Shown: positions 25,458-34,137, counted from the first letter of the stretch. The stretch: DNA of 37,490 nt from an uncultured Clostridium sp. (GCA_947569365.1 CANOSM010000020.1:1-37490), one strand, 5' to 3'. Numbers and translations: made by a program. Notes: a model not told the origin generated them from the sequence alone.

Positions 25458-27305
25458 CTAATATTGTTTATTTATTTGATTATATCTTTCACTTTTTATT
25501 TTTTTATCTAAATCATCACTTTCTCTTTGAGCTCTTTTTATCTTTTCTATTAATTCATTTTTTCGATATAATTCTAAACTTTCTAATTGCTCTTTATCAA
25601 GTAATTCTTGTGCTATAGCTCTTTTTACTTGATCTTGTATTGATGAAATTAATATACTAATATTTTCAATTGATAAATCACCTTCATTCATCTCATAATC
25701 AATTGCATATCCAAAATATTTAATCTTTTTATCTTCATCTTTGAATGCTTTAGCTAGTTCAATATGATCATTACTTGCGATTTCATTAACTTTATATCTT
25801 GAAATTAATTCTTCTCTTAAATTATCATTATTTAAATTACATGCTACCTGCATAGTAATATCATATAATTTTCTTCCTCCTATCTGATAAGTGTCATCAC
25901 CTTCTAATGGAGAATCATATATTAGAGTAAACATTTCATCATCACCATATTCTGCATCAAGACATTTGCAAAACTTACCTAATTTATTAACATATTCTAT
26001 CATTTCTTCATCATTCACATTTCCAGATGTAATGTATGTTTCTACAACTTCCATCATTTTTCCAATTTTCTTTATATATAAATCTGAGTCTCTATTTGAT
26101 TGTTCTGCAATATTTATAGCCAATTCTTCTGAAGATTTTTCAATAAAGTCTTTTCTAATTTTTTCTATTTCAGTATTTTCTTTTCCTCCATTTATTTCTA
26201 ACTCATCAATCATATTTTTTACCAGATTGTGAGAATAATTACGAGCATAATCAGCTTCATTTAAATATCCATTCTCAAATTGATTATATTTTATAAATGA
26301 ATTACTTTTATCTATAATATATATTGGAATATTATTATAGAATACTACAGATTCTAATCTATGCAAAATTTGCTCACATCCTTTTGCTCCAGGCTCTTCA
26401 TCCCCTTCAATATAAATATTATTATTATCTTTCAAATTATATGCCTTTTTATATAAAGTTTCAGCTTTCCTCTTTGCTGTTTCATTCATTTCTTTACTTG
26501 ATTGTAATCCATTTCCAAAGTCATACAATACTTTTAATATTGGCTTATTATCTTCATTCATTTTTATATCTACTATAATCTTTTCTCCATCAGATACTTC
26601 CTTTTCTCTTATTATTATCTTATCAAGTAATTTCGCTTTTTGTATTTCTCTGATTTTATTTATTTGAATTTTTGAGAATAATCCTTCAGCATTTGATAAA
26701 TTTATTGGATCTTGAATTGATTCTATTATTGTTTCAATTTCTTGAAAATCTATATTTTTATCATCTTTTTCACATTTAAGTGCATAACCTATATATTCAA
26801 TTTTTTTATTCTCATTCTTAAATGATCTGGATATCTGAAGATAATTATTACTGGAAAGCTCCCCTTTTTCAAGCCTAGCAATTAGATTTTCTCTTATTTT
26901 ATCATCTTTTACATTAAGTGCCGATTCAAAAATTATATCTTGTAATATTCCATAACCTAATGGAATATTAGCATTTCCCTGCAATGGAGTTTCTTTTGCT
27001 AAATCGCATAATTTAGTTAAACCTTTCTTATCTCCATATTGTAAATTAAAATTTTTACAAATTTCACTTATTTTATCTACATATCTTAATATCTCTTCAT
27101 CATCTAATTTTCCTGATGTAATAAATTCTTTAGTATTCTTTAAAATTTGCCCAATTTCATTTAAGTATAGCTGTTGACTACCATTAGCTTTTCTTTCTAT
27201 AAATTTAGCTATTTCTTTTGGTTCTTTTACTAAAAATTCCTTTCTCCATAATTCTTTTTTCTCATTTTCTCCGTAGTAATTCTCGTGATTCAGGATATTC
27301 ATCAT
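25458..27305 (-). CDS. Large cytosolic protein with two ~215-residue repeats
   Basis: A 615-residue protein I do not recognise. Residues ~21-235 and ~384-600 are clearly two copies of one helical domain: RKEFLVKEPKEIAKFI matches RKDFIEKSSEELAINI, FITSGKLDDEEILRYVDKI matches YITSGNVNDEEMIEYVNKL, and IESIQDP matches ISSIQDQ. Between them lies a different segment (~236-383) with IYIEGDEEPGAKGCEQILHRLESVVFYNNIPIYIID, which looks like an alpha/beta domain. No membrane segment or export signal. The ATG overlaps the kinase-like gene by 44 bases and has no clear binding site, so it probably depends on coupling. Start uncertain. Confidence 0.8.
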   Translation of the reverse strand: MMNILNHENYYGENEKKELWRKEFLVKEPKEIAKFIERKANGSQQLYLNEIGQILKNTKEFITSGKLDDEEILRYVDKISEICKNFNLQYGDKKGLTKLCDLAKETPLQGNANIPLGYGILQDIIFESALNVKDDKIRENLIARLEKGELSSNNYLQISRSFKNENKKIEYIGYALKCEKDDKNIDFQEIETIIESIQDPINLSNAEGLFSKIQINKIREIQKAKLLDKIIIREKEVSDGEKIIVDIKMNEDNKPILKVLYDFGNGLQSSKEMNETAKRKAETLYKKAYNLKDNNNIYIEGDEEPGAKGCEQILHRLESVVFYNNIPIYIIDKSNSFIKYNQFENGYLNEADYARNYSHNLVKNMIDELEINGGKENTEIEKIRKDFIEKSSEELAINIAEQSNRDSDLYIKKIGKMMEVVETYITSGNVNDEEMIEYVNKLGKFCKCLDAEYGDDEMFTLIYDSPLEGDDTYQIGGRKLYDITMQVACNLNNDNLREELISRYKVNEIASNDHIELAKAFKDEDKKIKYFGYAIDYEMNEGDLSIENISILISSIQDQVKRAIAQELLDKEQLESLELYRKNELIEKIKRAQRESDDLDKKIKSERYNQINKQY

Positions 27306-28041
27306 AAATCGTATTTGCTATATCTTCTATATCTGAAAAATAAATAGAAACTAAATCATTTATTCTTTTATTAAACTCTTCAAATATGTAGCTACAATCA
27401 TAAATGTTTTTATAATATTCTGGTAAATCATTAATATTAGGAATAATTGTCTCAGCCATTTTTAATACTCTATATGTTACAAATCTACTTATCAAATCTC
27501 TTTTGTAAGTATTGTATGGTAATAATGTAAAAATTGAACTATCAGACATACTAATTAATTCTTCAATATCTTTTTTATTACTTAAGTCACATTCTTTATT
27601 TGGTGGTTGTAATAAATCTATTATTGTAAATCCCTCATCTTTATCATAAAAAATATTTTCTGATCTTATCTCTAATCCAAAATCATATAGCTCTTGTACT
27701 GTTTTAATGAGTTTTTTATAGTGTTCATCTGGAGATTTAATTAAATTACAATAATACTCTTGTATCTCACTTTCCCACAACTTATTTTGTCCTTTAGCAG
27801 TTTCTTGTAAAACCCAACATATATCTCCTTCTCTTTTTATATCTAAATGTCTTGGTGTTTGTGCACCTCTTTTAACGGCTTTATCTATGCTTATAGCTAA
27901 TTTTTCTTCATCTTTTCTACTCCATCCATATTTTACTAATATAACATCACCAAATCTATATGCTGATGTTCCTGATCTACTGCTGTGATCTGAAGATTTC
28001 ATATTTGATGCTTGCTTAATATATTTATCAATATTTTCCAT
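27262..28041 (-). CDS. Divergent protein-kinase-like protein, possibly a pseudokinase
   Basis: A 259-residue protein with a protein-kinase/phosphotransferase-like plan. Residues ~22-40 (SGTSAYRFGDVILVKYG) look like strands beta1-beta3 with a candidate nucleotide-holding Lys, WVLQETAKGQ like the hinge, and GLEIRSENIFYDKDEGFTIIDLL like the catalytic loop plus DFG strand. Compared with HRDLKPEN, the His and Asp are replaced (GLEIRSEN). The DFG Asp is kept, as IDL. It could be an inactive or an atypical kinase. It is the first gene of a three-gene cassette, with GAGG before the ATG. The fold assignment is mine from motifs only. Confidence 0.65.
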   Translation of the reverse strand: MENIDKYIKQASNMKSSDHSSRSGTSAYRFGDVILVKYGWSRKDEEKLAISIDKAVKRGAQTPRHLDIKREGDICWVLQETAKGQNKLWESEIQEYYCNLIKSPDEHYKKLIKTVQELYDFGLEIRSENIFYDKDEGFTIIDLLQPPNKECDLSNKKDIEELISMSDSSIFTLLPYNTYKRDLISRFVTYRVLKMAETIIPNINDLPEYYKNIYDCSYIFEEFNKRINDLVSIYFSDIEDIANTIYDEYPESRELLRRK

Positions 28042-28169
28042 TTATATCCTCACAATTTATAATATATATTTTATAATATCAAAAATAATATAAATTTCAT
28101 AGTACTAATAAATATTTTTATTGATTTCTAAATATACACTACTTTTACATAATTTTTATTAAAAAAATA

Positions 28170-28191
28170 AAAGAGATTAAAAAATCTCTTT
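28170..28191 (-). terminator. Terminator of the ferredoxin gene
   Basis: A 9-bp stem (28170-28178 with 28183-28191) and a 4-base loop, followed on the minus strand by a T-rich run, 20 bases after the ferredoxin stop. Confidence 0.7.
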
Positions 28192-28211
28192 CATTTATTT
28201 TCAATTATTTT

Positions 28212-28382
28212 TTAGCCATTTTTTGGTGCTCCAACTGGACATATTCCTGCACAAGTACCACATTCGATACATTTTTCTTCATCTATAACATATTGGTTTT
28301 CTCCTTCTGTTATACATGATACAGGACATGCTCCAGCACAAGCTCCACATTTTATACATTCATCAGAAATTTTATATGCCAT
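28212..28382 (-). CDS. 2[4Fe-4S] ferredoxin
   Basis: A 56-residue clostridial-type ferredoxin. Two cluster motifs, CIKCGACAGACP (~9-20) and CIECGTCAGICP (~38-49), are joined by a short loop. Each binds one low-potential [4Fe-4S] cluster. The ATG at 28382 has GGGAGG 8 bases upstream. It is a likely electron acceptor for the pyruvate:ferredoxin oxidoreductase coded elsewhere in the window, by family knowledge. It has its own promoter and terminator, so it can be expressed strongly and alone. Confidence 0.96.
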   Translation of the reverse strand: MAYKISDECIKCGACAGACPVSCITEGENQYVIDEEKCIECGTCAGICPVGAPKNG

Positions 28383-28411
28383 ATGTACACCTCCCTTCGA
28401 TGATATAATAT

Positions 28412-28440
28412 ACTATATTACTTTATATAAATTTTTTCAA
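28412..28440 (-). promoter_or_regulatory. Promoter of the ferredoxin gene
   Basis: On the minus strand, TTGAAA (28435-28440), a 17-base spacer and TATAGT (28412-28417), 30 bases before the ferredoxin ATG and just after the yaaT stop. Confidence 0.7.
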
Positions 28441-28449
28441 CTACATATA

Positions 28450-29373
28450 TTAAATATCTTCACTATTATTTTTACTTTCTATTTGTTCTAATTTTTCTAA
28501 TTCTTGTAATTCTTTTAATTCTTCTTTATCTTCTACATAAAACTTGTCAGAATCTTGCTCAGCATTTTTTATAATTTCTATATCTGATAATTTATATTTT
28601 CTATAATATGTCTCATTTCCATCTGTAAGTTTAACTTTTATAATTTCTTTTAGTGTTTCTATTCCACAAACTTCTCCTGTTCCTTCTTCACATTTAACTA
28701 TTGAACCTATCCCTGGAAGTCTATTTAATTTTTCTTCATATACATTTTGTTCATATTTTAAGCAACACATTAATCTTCCACAATTTCCAGATATTTTAGA
28801 AGGATTTAATGAAATATTTTGTTCCTTTGCCATCTTTATAGAAACTGTTTCAAAATTTCCTAAAAAGGAACAACAGCACAATTGCCTTCCACACATTCCA
28901 TTTCCACCAATTCTTTTTACTTCATCTCTTACTCCAATCTGTCTAAGTTCTATTCTTGTCTTAAAAATTGCTGCTAAATCTTTAACAAGCTCTCTGAAAT
29001 CAATTCTTCCATCTGCTGTAAAATAAAAAATCAATTTTGAACCATCAAATTTATATTCACAATCTATTAATTTCATTTCTAAATTATGTTTTTTTATTTT
29101 TTCTTCACATTTCTCTAAAGCATTTTCTTCTTTAGCTTTAAATTCTTGATACATTTTTTTATCTTTATCTGTTGCAATTCTAATTACTTTCTTTAGTGGG
29201 TTAGCTATTTTTTCTTCTTCAACTTCTTTATTTCCTATAACTGTTTCTCCATATTCATCTCCTAGTGTTGTTTCAACAATTATATCTGTTCCCTTTTCTA
29301 TTTTTAAGTCTCCAGGGTCAAAATAATATATTTTTCCCATTTTCTTAAATCTAACTCCAACTATTGTTTTCAT
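28450..29373 (-). CDS. ricT: PSP1-domain iron-sulfur protein YaaT/RicT
   Basis: A 307-residue YaaT/RicT protein from the ATG at 29373, which has GGGAGGAA upstream; an in-frame ATG further up (29406) does not. The PSP1 core carries GDEYGETV near the start and the Cys-rich stretches GMCGRQLCCCSFLGNF and NCGRLMCCLKYE, which in B. subtilis help bind [4Fe-4S] clusters in the RicA-RicF-RicT complex that affects RNase Y and sporulation/biofilm phosphorelay. The C-terminal ~45 residues are a Glu/Lys-rich helix. It overlaps holB by 23 bases, the common holB-yaaT pairing in Bacillota. Confidence 0.93.
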   Translation of the reverse strand: MKTIVGVRFKKMGKIYYFDPGDLKIEKGTDIIVETTLGDEYGETVIGNKEVEEEKIANPLKKVIRIATDKDKKMYQEFKAKEENALEKCEEKIKKHNLEMKLIDCEYKFDGSKLIFYFTADGRIDFRELVKDLAAIFKTRIELRQIGVRDEVKRIGGNGMCGRQLCCCSFLGNFETVSIKMAKEQNISLNPSKISGNCGRLMCCLKYEQNVYEEKLNRLPGIGSIVKCEEGTGEVCGIETLKEIIKVKLTDGNETYYRKYKLSDIEIIKNAEQDSDKFYVEDKEELKELQELEKLEQIESKNNSEDI

Positions 29374-30253
29374 TAATTTCCTCCCATACCTTAAATAACA
29401 TATCATCTATGCTCATATCAAAATTACCATTTGAATTAATTTTATTTATTGTATTATGAATTACTGTTATCCCTTTCAAATAATTTCTATTTTTCAAGCT
29501 TAAATTATATAGCACATTTATCAAATATTCAAGAATATCTTGGATATTTTCTTTAAGAAATAAAACTTTTCCAAGTGTATAAAATTCTAATCTATTTGTT
29601 TTTTCTATTTCTCTAAACAATTTATCAATAGAACTATATATATCTTTATTAGATGTAATTTTTTCTAACCTCTTAATACTTCCATTACATAGCTCTATGA
29701 ATTCTTCACAAGACTTATCTTTTTCACTTAAGCTTATATATGTTTTTATCTCCTCATTTGATAGTTTTTTAAAACTTAATTTTGTACATCTTGACTTTAT
29801 TGTTGGTAGTAATAAATTTTCATTTGATGATATTAATATTATTGTTATGTATTCAGGAGGTTCTTCTAATGTTTTTAATAAACAATTTTGTGCTTCTTTT
29901 GTCATTTTATCTGCATCATTTATAATATAGACTTTTTTTGTAGATATTATTGGTTTTTCTATAATCTTTTTAATTAATTCTCTTATATCCTCAATTTTTA
30001 TAATCATTTCTTCTTGATTAATAATCATACAATCAGGGTGATTATTAGAATCAAACATAATACATGATTTACAAATGTTACAACTATTTTTATTCATACA
30101 TAATATTTGTTTTGCAAAATTTTTAGCAAATAATATTTTTCCTATTCCTTCTATTCCTTGAAATATATAACTATGCCCTAATAAATTACTATTTATTATA
30201 TCTTCTAATTCTTTCTTTATATCATCATTACCTATTATTTCATTGAAATTCAA
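29351..30253 (-). CDS. holB: DNA polymerase III delta-prime subunit
   Basis: A 300-residue clamp-loader subunit. The AAA+ start has FNEIIGNDDIKKEL, a P-loop GIEGIGK (~33-39) in which the usual Ser/Thr after Lys is Ile, a Cys4 zinc module (CMNKNSCNICKSC, ~52-64), YIINDADKMTKEAQNCLLKTLEEPPEY (Walker B and following) and SRCTKLSF (sensor region, with the SRC motif of delta-prime). The C-terminal half is helical and less conserved. It joins the tau/gamma complex that loads the sliding clamp. It starts 11 bases after lepB and overlaps yaaT. Confidence 0.92.
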   Translation of the reverse strand: MNFNEIIGNDDIKKELEDIINSNLLGHSYIFQGIEGIGKILFAKNFAKQILCMNKNSCNICKSCIMFDSNNHPDCMIINQEEMIIKIEDIRELIKKIIEKPIISTKKVYIINDADKMTKEAQNCLLKTLEEPPEYITIILISSNENLLLPTIKSRCTKLSFKKLSNEEIKTYISLSEKDKSCEEFIELCNGSIKRLEKITSNKDIYSSIDKLFREIEKTNRLEFYTLGKVLFLKENIQDILEYLINVLYNLSLKNRNYLKGITVIHNTINKINSNGNFDMSIDDMLFKVWEEINENNSWS

Positions 30254-30264
30254 AATATATTCTC

Positions 30265-30900
30265 CTACTTTACTTTTCCAAATTTATTTAATGGCCAAAA
30301 TCTAAGAACTACTTTTCCTTCTATCTTTTCAAATGGAATACATCCAAAACATCTACTGTCTGTACTATGTGGTCTGTTATCTCCCATTACAAATACTGTT
30401 CCTTCTGGAACTATTATATCTGTAAATATTCCATTCATATCTCCTGTTTCTATTCCATTTAAATATTCTTCTTGTTTTTCTTCACCATTTATATAAACTT
30501 TCCCATCTTTTATTTGTATATGTTCTCCTGGTAATCCAATTATTCTTTTTATATAACTTGTTTTTCCAACTTCTAATACATAATAAGAAAATTTTTCTAG
30601 TAGTGAATCCTTATCGTTATTATATTTAGCAATAGGATTAGATAAATTGGCATCTTCTAGACTTACATATGTATCACTTGGTGCTTCAAATGTTATAATC
30701 TCTCCTCTTTCCCATTTATGATTAAATGTTACTGCTAACCTATTTAATATTAGTCTTTGGTTTTCTATTAAAGTAGGTTTCATTGAAATTTGTTTTACTA
30801 TTGTAGGTGTCCCTACAAAATATCTCACAACAATTGCTAAAACAACAGCAATAGCAAAACAATAACACCATTCTATAATATTTTTTACTTTCGGATTCAA
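30265..30900 (-). CDS. lepB: Signal peptidase I
   Basis: A 211-residue type I signal peptidase that cleaves signal peptides of exported proteins at the outer face of the membrane. One N-terminal membrane helix (~9-30) leads to box B with catalytic Ser39 (KQISMKPTL). Box D has the general base Lys118 (YIKRIIGLPGE). Box E is MGDNRPHSTDSRCFG (172-186). Length and single helix fit Gram-positive SipS-type enzymes. It lies between the acidic membrane protein and holB. Confidence 0.95.
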   Translation of the reverse strand: MNPKVKNIIEWCYCFAIAVVLAIVVRYFVGTPTIVKQISMKPTLIENQRLILNRLAVTFNHKWERGEIITFEAPSDTYVSLEDANLSNPIAKYNNDKDSLLEKFSYYVLEVGKTSYIKRIIGLPGEHIQIKDGKVYINGEEKQEEYLNGIETGDMNGIFTDIIVPEGTVFVMGDNRPHSTDSRCFGCIPFEKIEGKVVLRFWPLNKFGKVK

Positions 30901-30946
30901 TTTTATTTACCTCTTTTCTATTCTATTTATTAAAATTCATTTATAT

Positions 30947-31909
30947 TTATCTCTTTTCATCTTCTGATTTATTATCATTATCAGAAATCATATTTTGAAA
31001 TAAAAAGTCTTCATCCTCTATATCTTCATCAACAAAAGAACCAATTTCTATATCTTCATTATCTTCTAAATACATATCATCATTAAATAAATCTTCTTCA
31101 TCAGTAAAGGAATTTTCATTGTTATCAAACATTTCTGTTTCATCACTATATATATCTTCTTTTTTATTATATAAATCATAATCATTATTCTGTATTACAT
31201 CTATATTATTTAATATATTCTCTTGATTATTATATTTTTCTTTATCATTAAATAATTCTTCATGTCTATCTTGAATATCTTCTGTATTGTAAATAATCTC
31301 ATCATTATTATCTTCTATAACTTCTTTTTGCTCTTCAGTTTCTTCTTGAATTTTATTTTCACTAAATATTTGTCTCTTTAAAGCTTCTAAATCTTCATCT
31401 ATTTCTGGTAAAGTCATAAGTTCCTCTACACTTTTTTCAGGTTTTAATTCTGTATTTATTTTTTGTTCTGTTTCTACTTTAATATCTTCTTCTTCATTTT
31501 CTTCTGGTTGTTCTTCATATAGTGATTTATCATATGCATATATATCGATATCATCTTCTTCATCCTCTTCCATAGCATCTTCTTTTAATTCTTGAAGCCT
31601 TTCTTTCAAGTCGTCTGTAAAGTTATAAATTTCTCCATCATCTTCTTCTATATTATTATCTGTTATGAATAAATCCTCAGTTTCTTGTTTAAGCTTATCG
31701 ATTTCCTTTTTATTATCAACTACTTCTTTATATTCATCTATATTTCTATTTCTTTCTTCATTTTTTCTTCTTCTTACTTTTGTTTTTTTAGGTAAATTAT
31801 CTATTTTATATGTAATCATTAAAATAAGACATATTATTATAAAAAATAATATTATAAAGATTATTTTCCCTTGTTCTATAAAAGTTACATCTAGCAATAA
31901 TTCTCTCAT
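30947..31909 (-). CDS. Acidic membrane-anchored hypothetical protein
   Basis: A 320-residue protein I do not recognise. One membrane helix (~13-33, KIIFIILFFIIICLILMITY) is followed by a short basic cluster (KKTKVRRRKNEERN), which by the positive-inside rule puts the rest in the cytosol. The remaining ~270 residues are extremely acidic low-complexity sequence (EEDEEDDIDIY, DEDIEDEDFLF) and likely disordered. It lies 47 bases after the walK-like kinase and 46 before lepB, in the place where walR-walK operons often carry yycH/yycI regulators, but it shows no resemblance to those. Confidence 0.78.
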   Translation of the reverse strand: MRELLLDVTFIEQGKIIFIILFFIIICLILMITYKIDNLPKKTKVRRRKNEERNRNIDEYKEVVDNKKEIDKLKQETEDLFITDNNIEEDDGEIYNFTDDLKERLQELKEDAMEEDEEDDIDIYAYDKSLYEEQPEENEEEDIKVETEQKINTELKPEKSVEELMTLPEIDEDLEALKRQIFSENKIQEETEEQKEVIEDNNDEIIYNTEDIQDRHEELFNDKEKYNNQENILNNIDVIQNNDYDLYNKKEDIYSDETEMFDNNENSFTDEEDLFNDDMYLEDNEDIEIGSFVDEDIEDEDFLFQNMISDNDNKSEDEKR

Positions 31910-31956
31910 ATATAAATCACCATTCCCTATTTTTAATTTTCTTTTGTATTCTACTT

Positions 31957-33429
31957 TTATTTACTAGTAATATTATTTTTTTCTTTACCGTCCTTTTTAT
32001 TTGTTGTTGGTATTCTAATTACAACTTCTGTTCCTTTTCCAAGTTCACTTTTAATATTTATTTTTGAATCGTTCTTATCTAAAATTTCCTTTGCTATTGA
32101 AAGTCCAAGTCCTGTTCCACCCATTTCTCTTGTACGTGCTTTATCTACTCTATAAAATCTCTCAAAAACTTTATCTACGTCTTCTTCTGCTATTCCTATA
32201 CCATTATCAATTATTTTTATATATGCATCATTATATACAAAACCAACATAAATTTTTATATATCCTTCTTCTGGTGTATATTTTATTGCATTAGTTAATA
32301 TATTGATTACAACTCTTTCTATTCCTGATTTATCGGCAAATACTAATGGTACATTAGCAGTTACAAAACATTCTGCCTTTTGATTTTTTTTCTCTATTTC
32401 GAATAATAATGAATCATATGCATTTTTTACTAACTCACCTAAATCAAATTCTGATTTTCTTGTTATTACCATTCCTGTATCATATCTAGACAAAGTTAAT
32501 AAATCAGTAACAAGTTCTGACATTCTTTTCGCTTGAGTGGATATTCTCTCTAAAAACCTTTTTTGAGTTGACTCATCACATTCATCTTCTAGAAGGGTAT
32601 CTGCATAGCCCATTATAGATGTTATTGGAGTTTTTAACTCATGTGATACATCAGCTACAAATTCTGTTCTCATAGTATCTAATTTTACATGTTCTGTAAT
32701 ATCTTGTATAACTACTATAACTCCACCTGGAAGTTCGCTTTCATTTTTAAATGGAGCAAAAAATAAATTTAATGTCTTTTCTCCTAAAACAATTCTTTGT
32801 TCAGTTGAAGCAATATTTTCAAGATAAATTATTTTTTCCATATTGATATCTACATCTAATCTTTCGAATATCTTTGAAAATGTATTTTCATCTTCTTTAA
32901 TTTCTAGTAATTTTTTTGATGCTGTATTAATATGAATAATTTCGCCTTTCATATTAAATGCTATTATTCCATCTGTCATATGTAATAGTATTGCTTCAAT
33001 TTGCTTTTTCTGTCTTGATACTTCATTTAAGTTTTCTTGTAACTCATCATGAATTAATCCAAAAGCTTTTGTAATTTCATTAACTTCATTTTTATTTCTA
33101 TTTTCCTCTAGATATTTAACACCTGTTTTATCTCCACTAGCTATTAATTCCGCATGTTTTACTATTTTACTCATTGGAGCTATTATTACTTTTATTAGAA
33201 AAGCTCCTATTATAATTGATATTACTGCAAAAACAACAATTGTAAACAAAGTTATTATTTTTGTTTTTTCTAATTGCATAATCACAATATCAGAAATATT
33301 TCCACCATTTAAAACTTCACTGTTAATTATTTGAAGTTGATTCGCAAATGTAATACCTAAAAATGCAAGTATTAACATTCCTAAAATCATAAATATAAGA
33401 ACTATTTTTATTTGTATATTTCTTAACAT
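31957..33429 (-). CDS. WalK/PhoR-type sensor histidine kinase
   Basis: A 490-residue membrane kinase. TM1 (~7-29) and TM2 (~58-80) bracket an outer loop of only ~28 residues. Then follow HAMP (~81-133), PAS (~140-245), HisKA with phospho-acceptor His263 (FVADVSHELKTPITSI) and HATPase_c with N-box ILTNAIKYTPEEG, G1 DNGIGI, F-box FERFYRVDKAR and G2 GGTGLGLSIAKEI. The layout fits the WalK/PhoR group, which phosphorylates OmpR-family regulators controlling cell wall or phosphate genes. No response-regulator gene accompanies it here, which is unusual for the group. It has its own promoter with a WalR-like repeat upstream. Confidence 0.93.
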   Translation of the reverse strand: MLRNIQIKIVLIFMILGMLILAFLGITFANQLQIINSEVLNGGNISDIVIMQLEKTKIITLFTIVVFAVISIIIGAFLIKVIIAPMSKIVKHAELIASGDKTGVKYLEENRNKNEVNEITKAFGLIHDELQENLNEVSRQKKQIEAILLHMTDGIIAFNMKGEIIHINTASKKLLEIKEDENTFSKIFERLDVDINMEKIIYLENIASTEQRIVLGEKTLNLFFAPFKNESELPGGVIVVIQDITEHVKLDTMRTEFVADVSHELKTPITSIMGYADTLLEDECDESTQKRFLERISTQAKRMSELVTDLLTLSRYDTGMVITRKSEFDLGELVKNAYDSLLFEIEKKNQKAECFVTANVPLVFADKSGIERVVINILTNAIKYTPEEGYIKIYVGFVYNDAYIKIIDNGIGIAEEDVDKVFERFYRVDKARTREMGGTGLGLSIAKEILDKNDSKINIKSELGKGTEVVIRIPTTNKKDGKEKNNITSK

Positions 33430-33454
33430 ATTTTACCTCATACTTATTTGTTCT

Positions 33455-33482
33455 ATTATATCATTATTTGCGTAATGTTCAA
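33455..33482 (-). promoter_or_regulatory. Promoter of the histidine kinase operon
   Basis: On the minus strand, TTGAAC (33477-33482), a 16-base spacer and TATAAT (33455-33460), 25 bases before the kinase ATG. Confidence 0.65.
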
Positions 33483-33497
33483 GTATTATAGTTAATA

Positions 33498-33514
33498 TGT
33501 AATAGATATGTAAT
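33498..33514 (+). promoter_or_regulatory. WalR-type direct repeat upstream of the histidine kinase
   Basis: TGTAAT (33498-33503), five bases, TGTAAT (33509-33514) matches the known WalR/YycF consensus TGTWAH-N5-TGTWAH exactly. It lies 16 bases upstream of the kinase -35 box, centred ~58 bases before the likely start point, a place suited to activation. Two weaker hexamers continue the 11-base period towards the promoter, as also seen at PhoP sites. Confidence 0.6.
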
Positions 33515-33541
33515 AAAAAAAGATATGAAAATACATATCTT
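33514..33541 (-). terminator. Terminator of the flavin reductase gene
   Basis: An 8-bp stem (33520-33527 with 33534-33541) and a 6-base loop, followed on the minus strand by seven T, a few bases after the flavin reductase stop. The T-run touches the WalR-like repeat. Confidence 0.7.
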
Positions 33542-33548
33542 CACATCT

Positions 33549-34124
33549 CTATTTATTTCTCTTTTTATTTTTTTCAACTGAAAATCCAAATTTACCAATT
33601 TTTCTTCCTAATTTATAATATCCTCCATTTGCATAAGCAATAAGTTCACACTTACTTATATCAAATGCACCTTTTTCATTAATATATTTTTCGTCGGAAT
33701 TTATTGCGAGTACATCTGCAATAAACATATGATGTGATCCTAAATCTCTTATTTCTTTGAGTTTACATTCTATTGATACAGGAGATTCTTTTATCATTGG
33801 GCATCTCACAAAATTTGCCTTTTCTTTTGTAAGCTTCATTTCTTTAAATTTATCATATTTATTTCCACTTCTTACACCACACCAATCTGTTGCATAAGCA
33901 AGTTTTTCATTAGTAAGATTAATAACAAATTCACCTGAATCTTTTATAATATTATATGAATATCTTTCTGGTCTTATAGATACATATACTTGTGCTGGAT
34001 TTGTGCAAATAATTCCAGTCCAAGCAACTGTAATTATATTTGATTTTTCCATAGTACCACAACTTACCATTACAGCAGGTATAGGATATTCAAAGGTTCC
34101 TGGTTTCCACATAACCTTACTCAT
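33549..34124 (-). CDS. Flavin reductase-like (flavoredoxin) protein
   Basis: A 191-residue FMN-binding split-barrel protein of the flavin reductase/flavoredoxin family. Signs are PIPAVMVSCGTMEKSNIITVAWTGIICTNPAQVYVSI, which forms the FMN-binding strands, RYSYNIIKDSGEFVINLT and the IECKLKEIRDLGSHHMFIADVLAI stretch. Such proteins carry electrons from ferredoxin or NAD(P)H in anaerobes, but the partner here is unknown. It starts 13 bases after the 705-residue gene and ends at the terminator 33514-33541, so it appears to be the last gene of that transcript. Confidence 0.92.
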   Translation of the reverse strand: MSKVMWKPGTFEYPIPAVMVSCGTMEKSNIITVAWTGIICTNPAQVYVSIRPERYSYNIIKDSGEFVINLTNEKLAYATDWCGVRSGNKYDKFKEMKLTKEKANFVRCPMIKESPVSIECKLKEIRDLGSHHMFIADVLAINSDEKYINEKGAFDISKCELIAYANGGYYKLGRKIGKFGFSVEKNKKRNK

Positions 34125-34137
34125 ATTTTCCTCCTAA

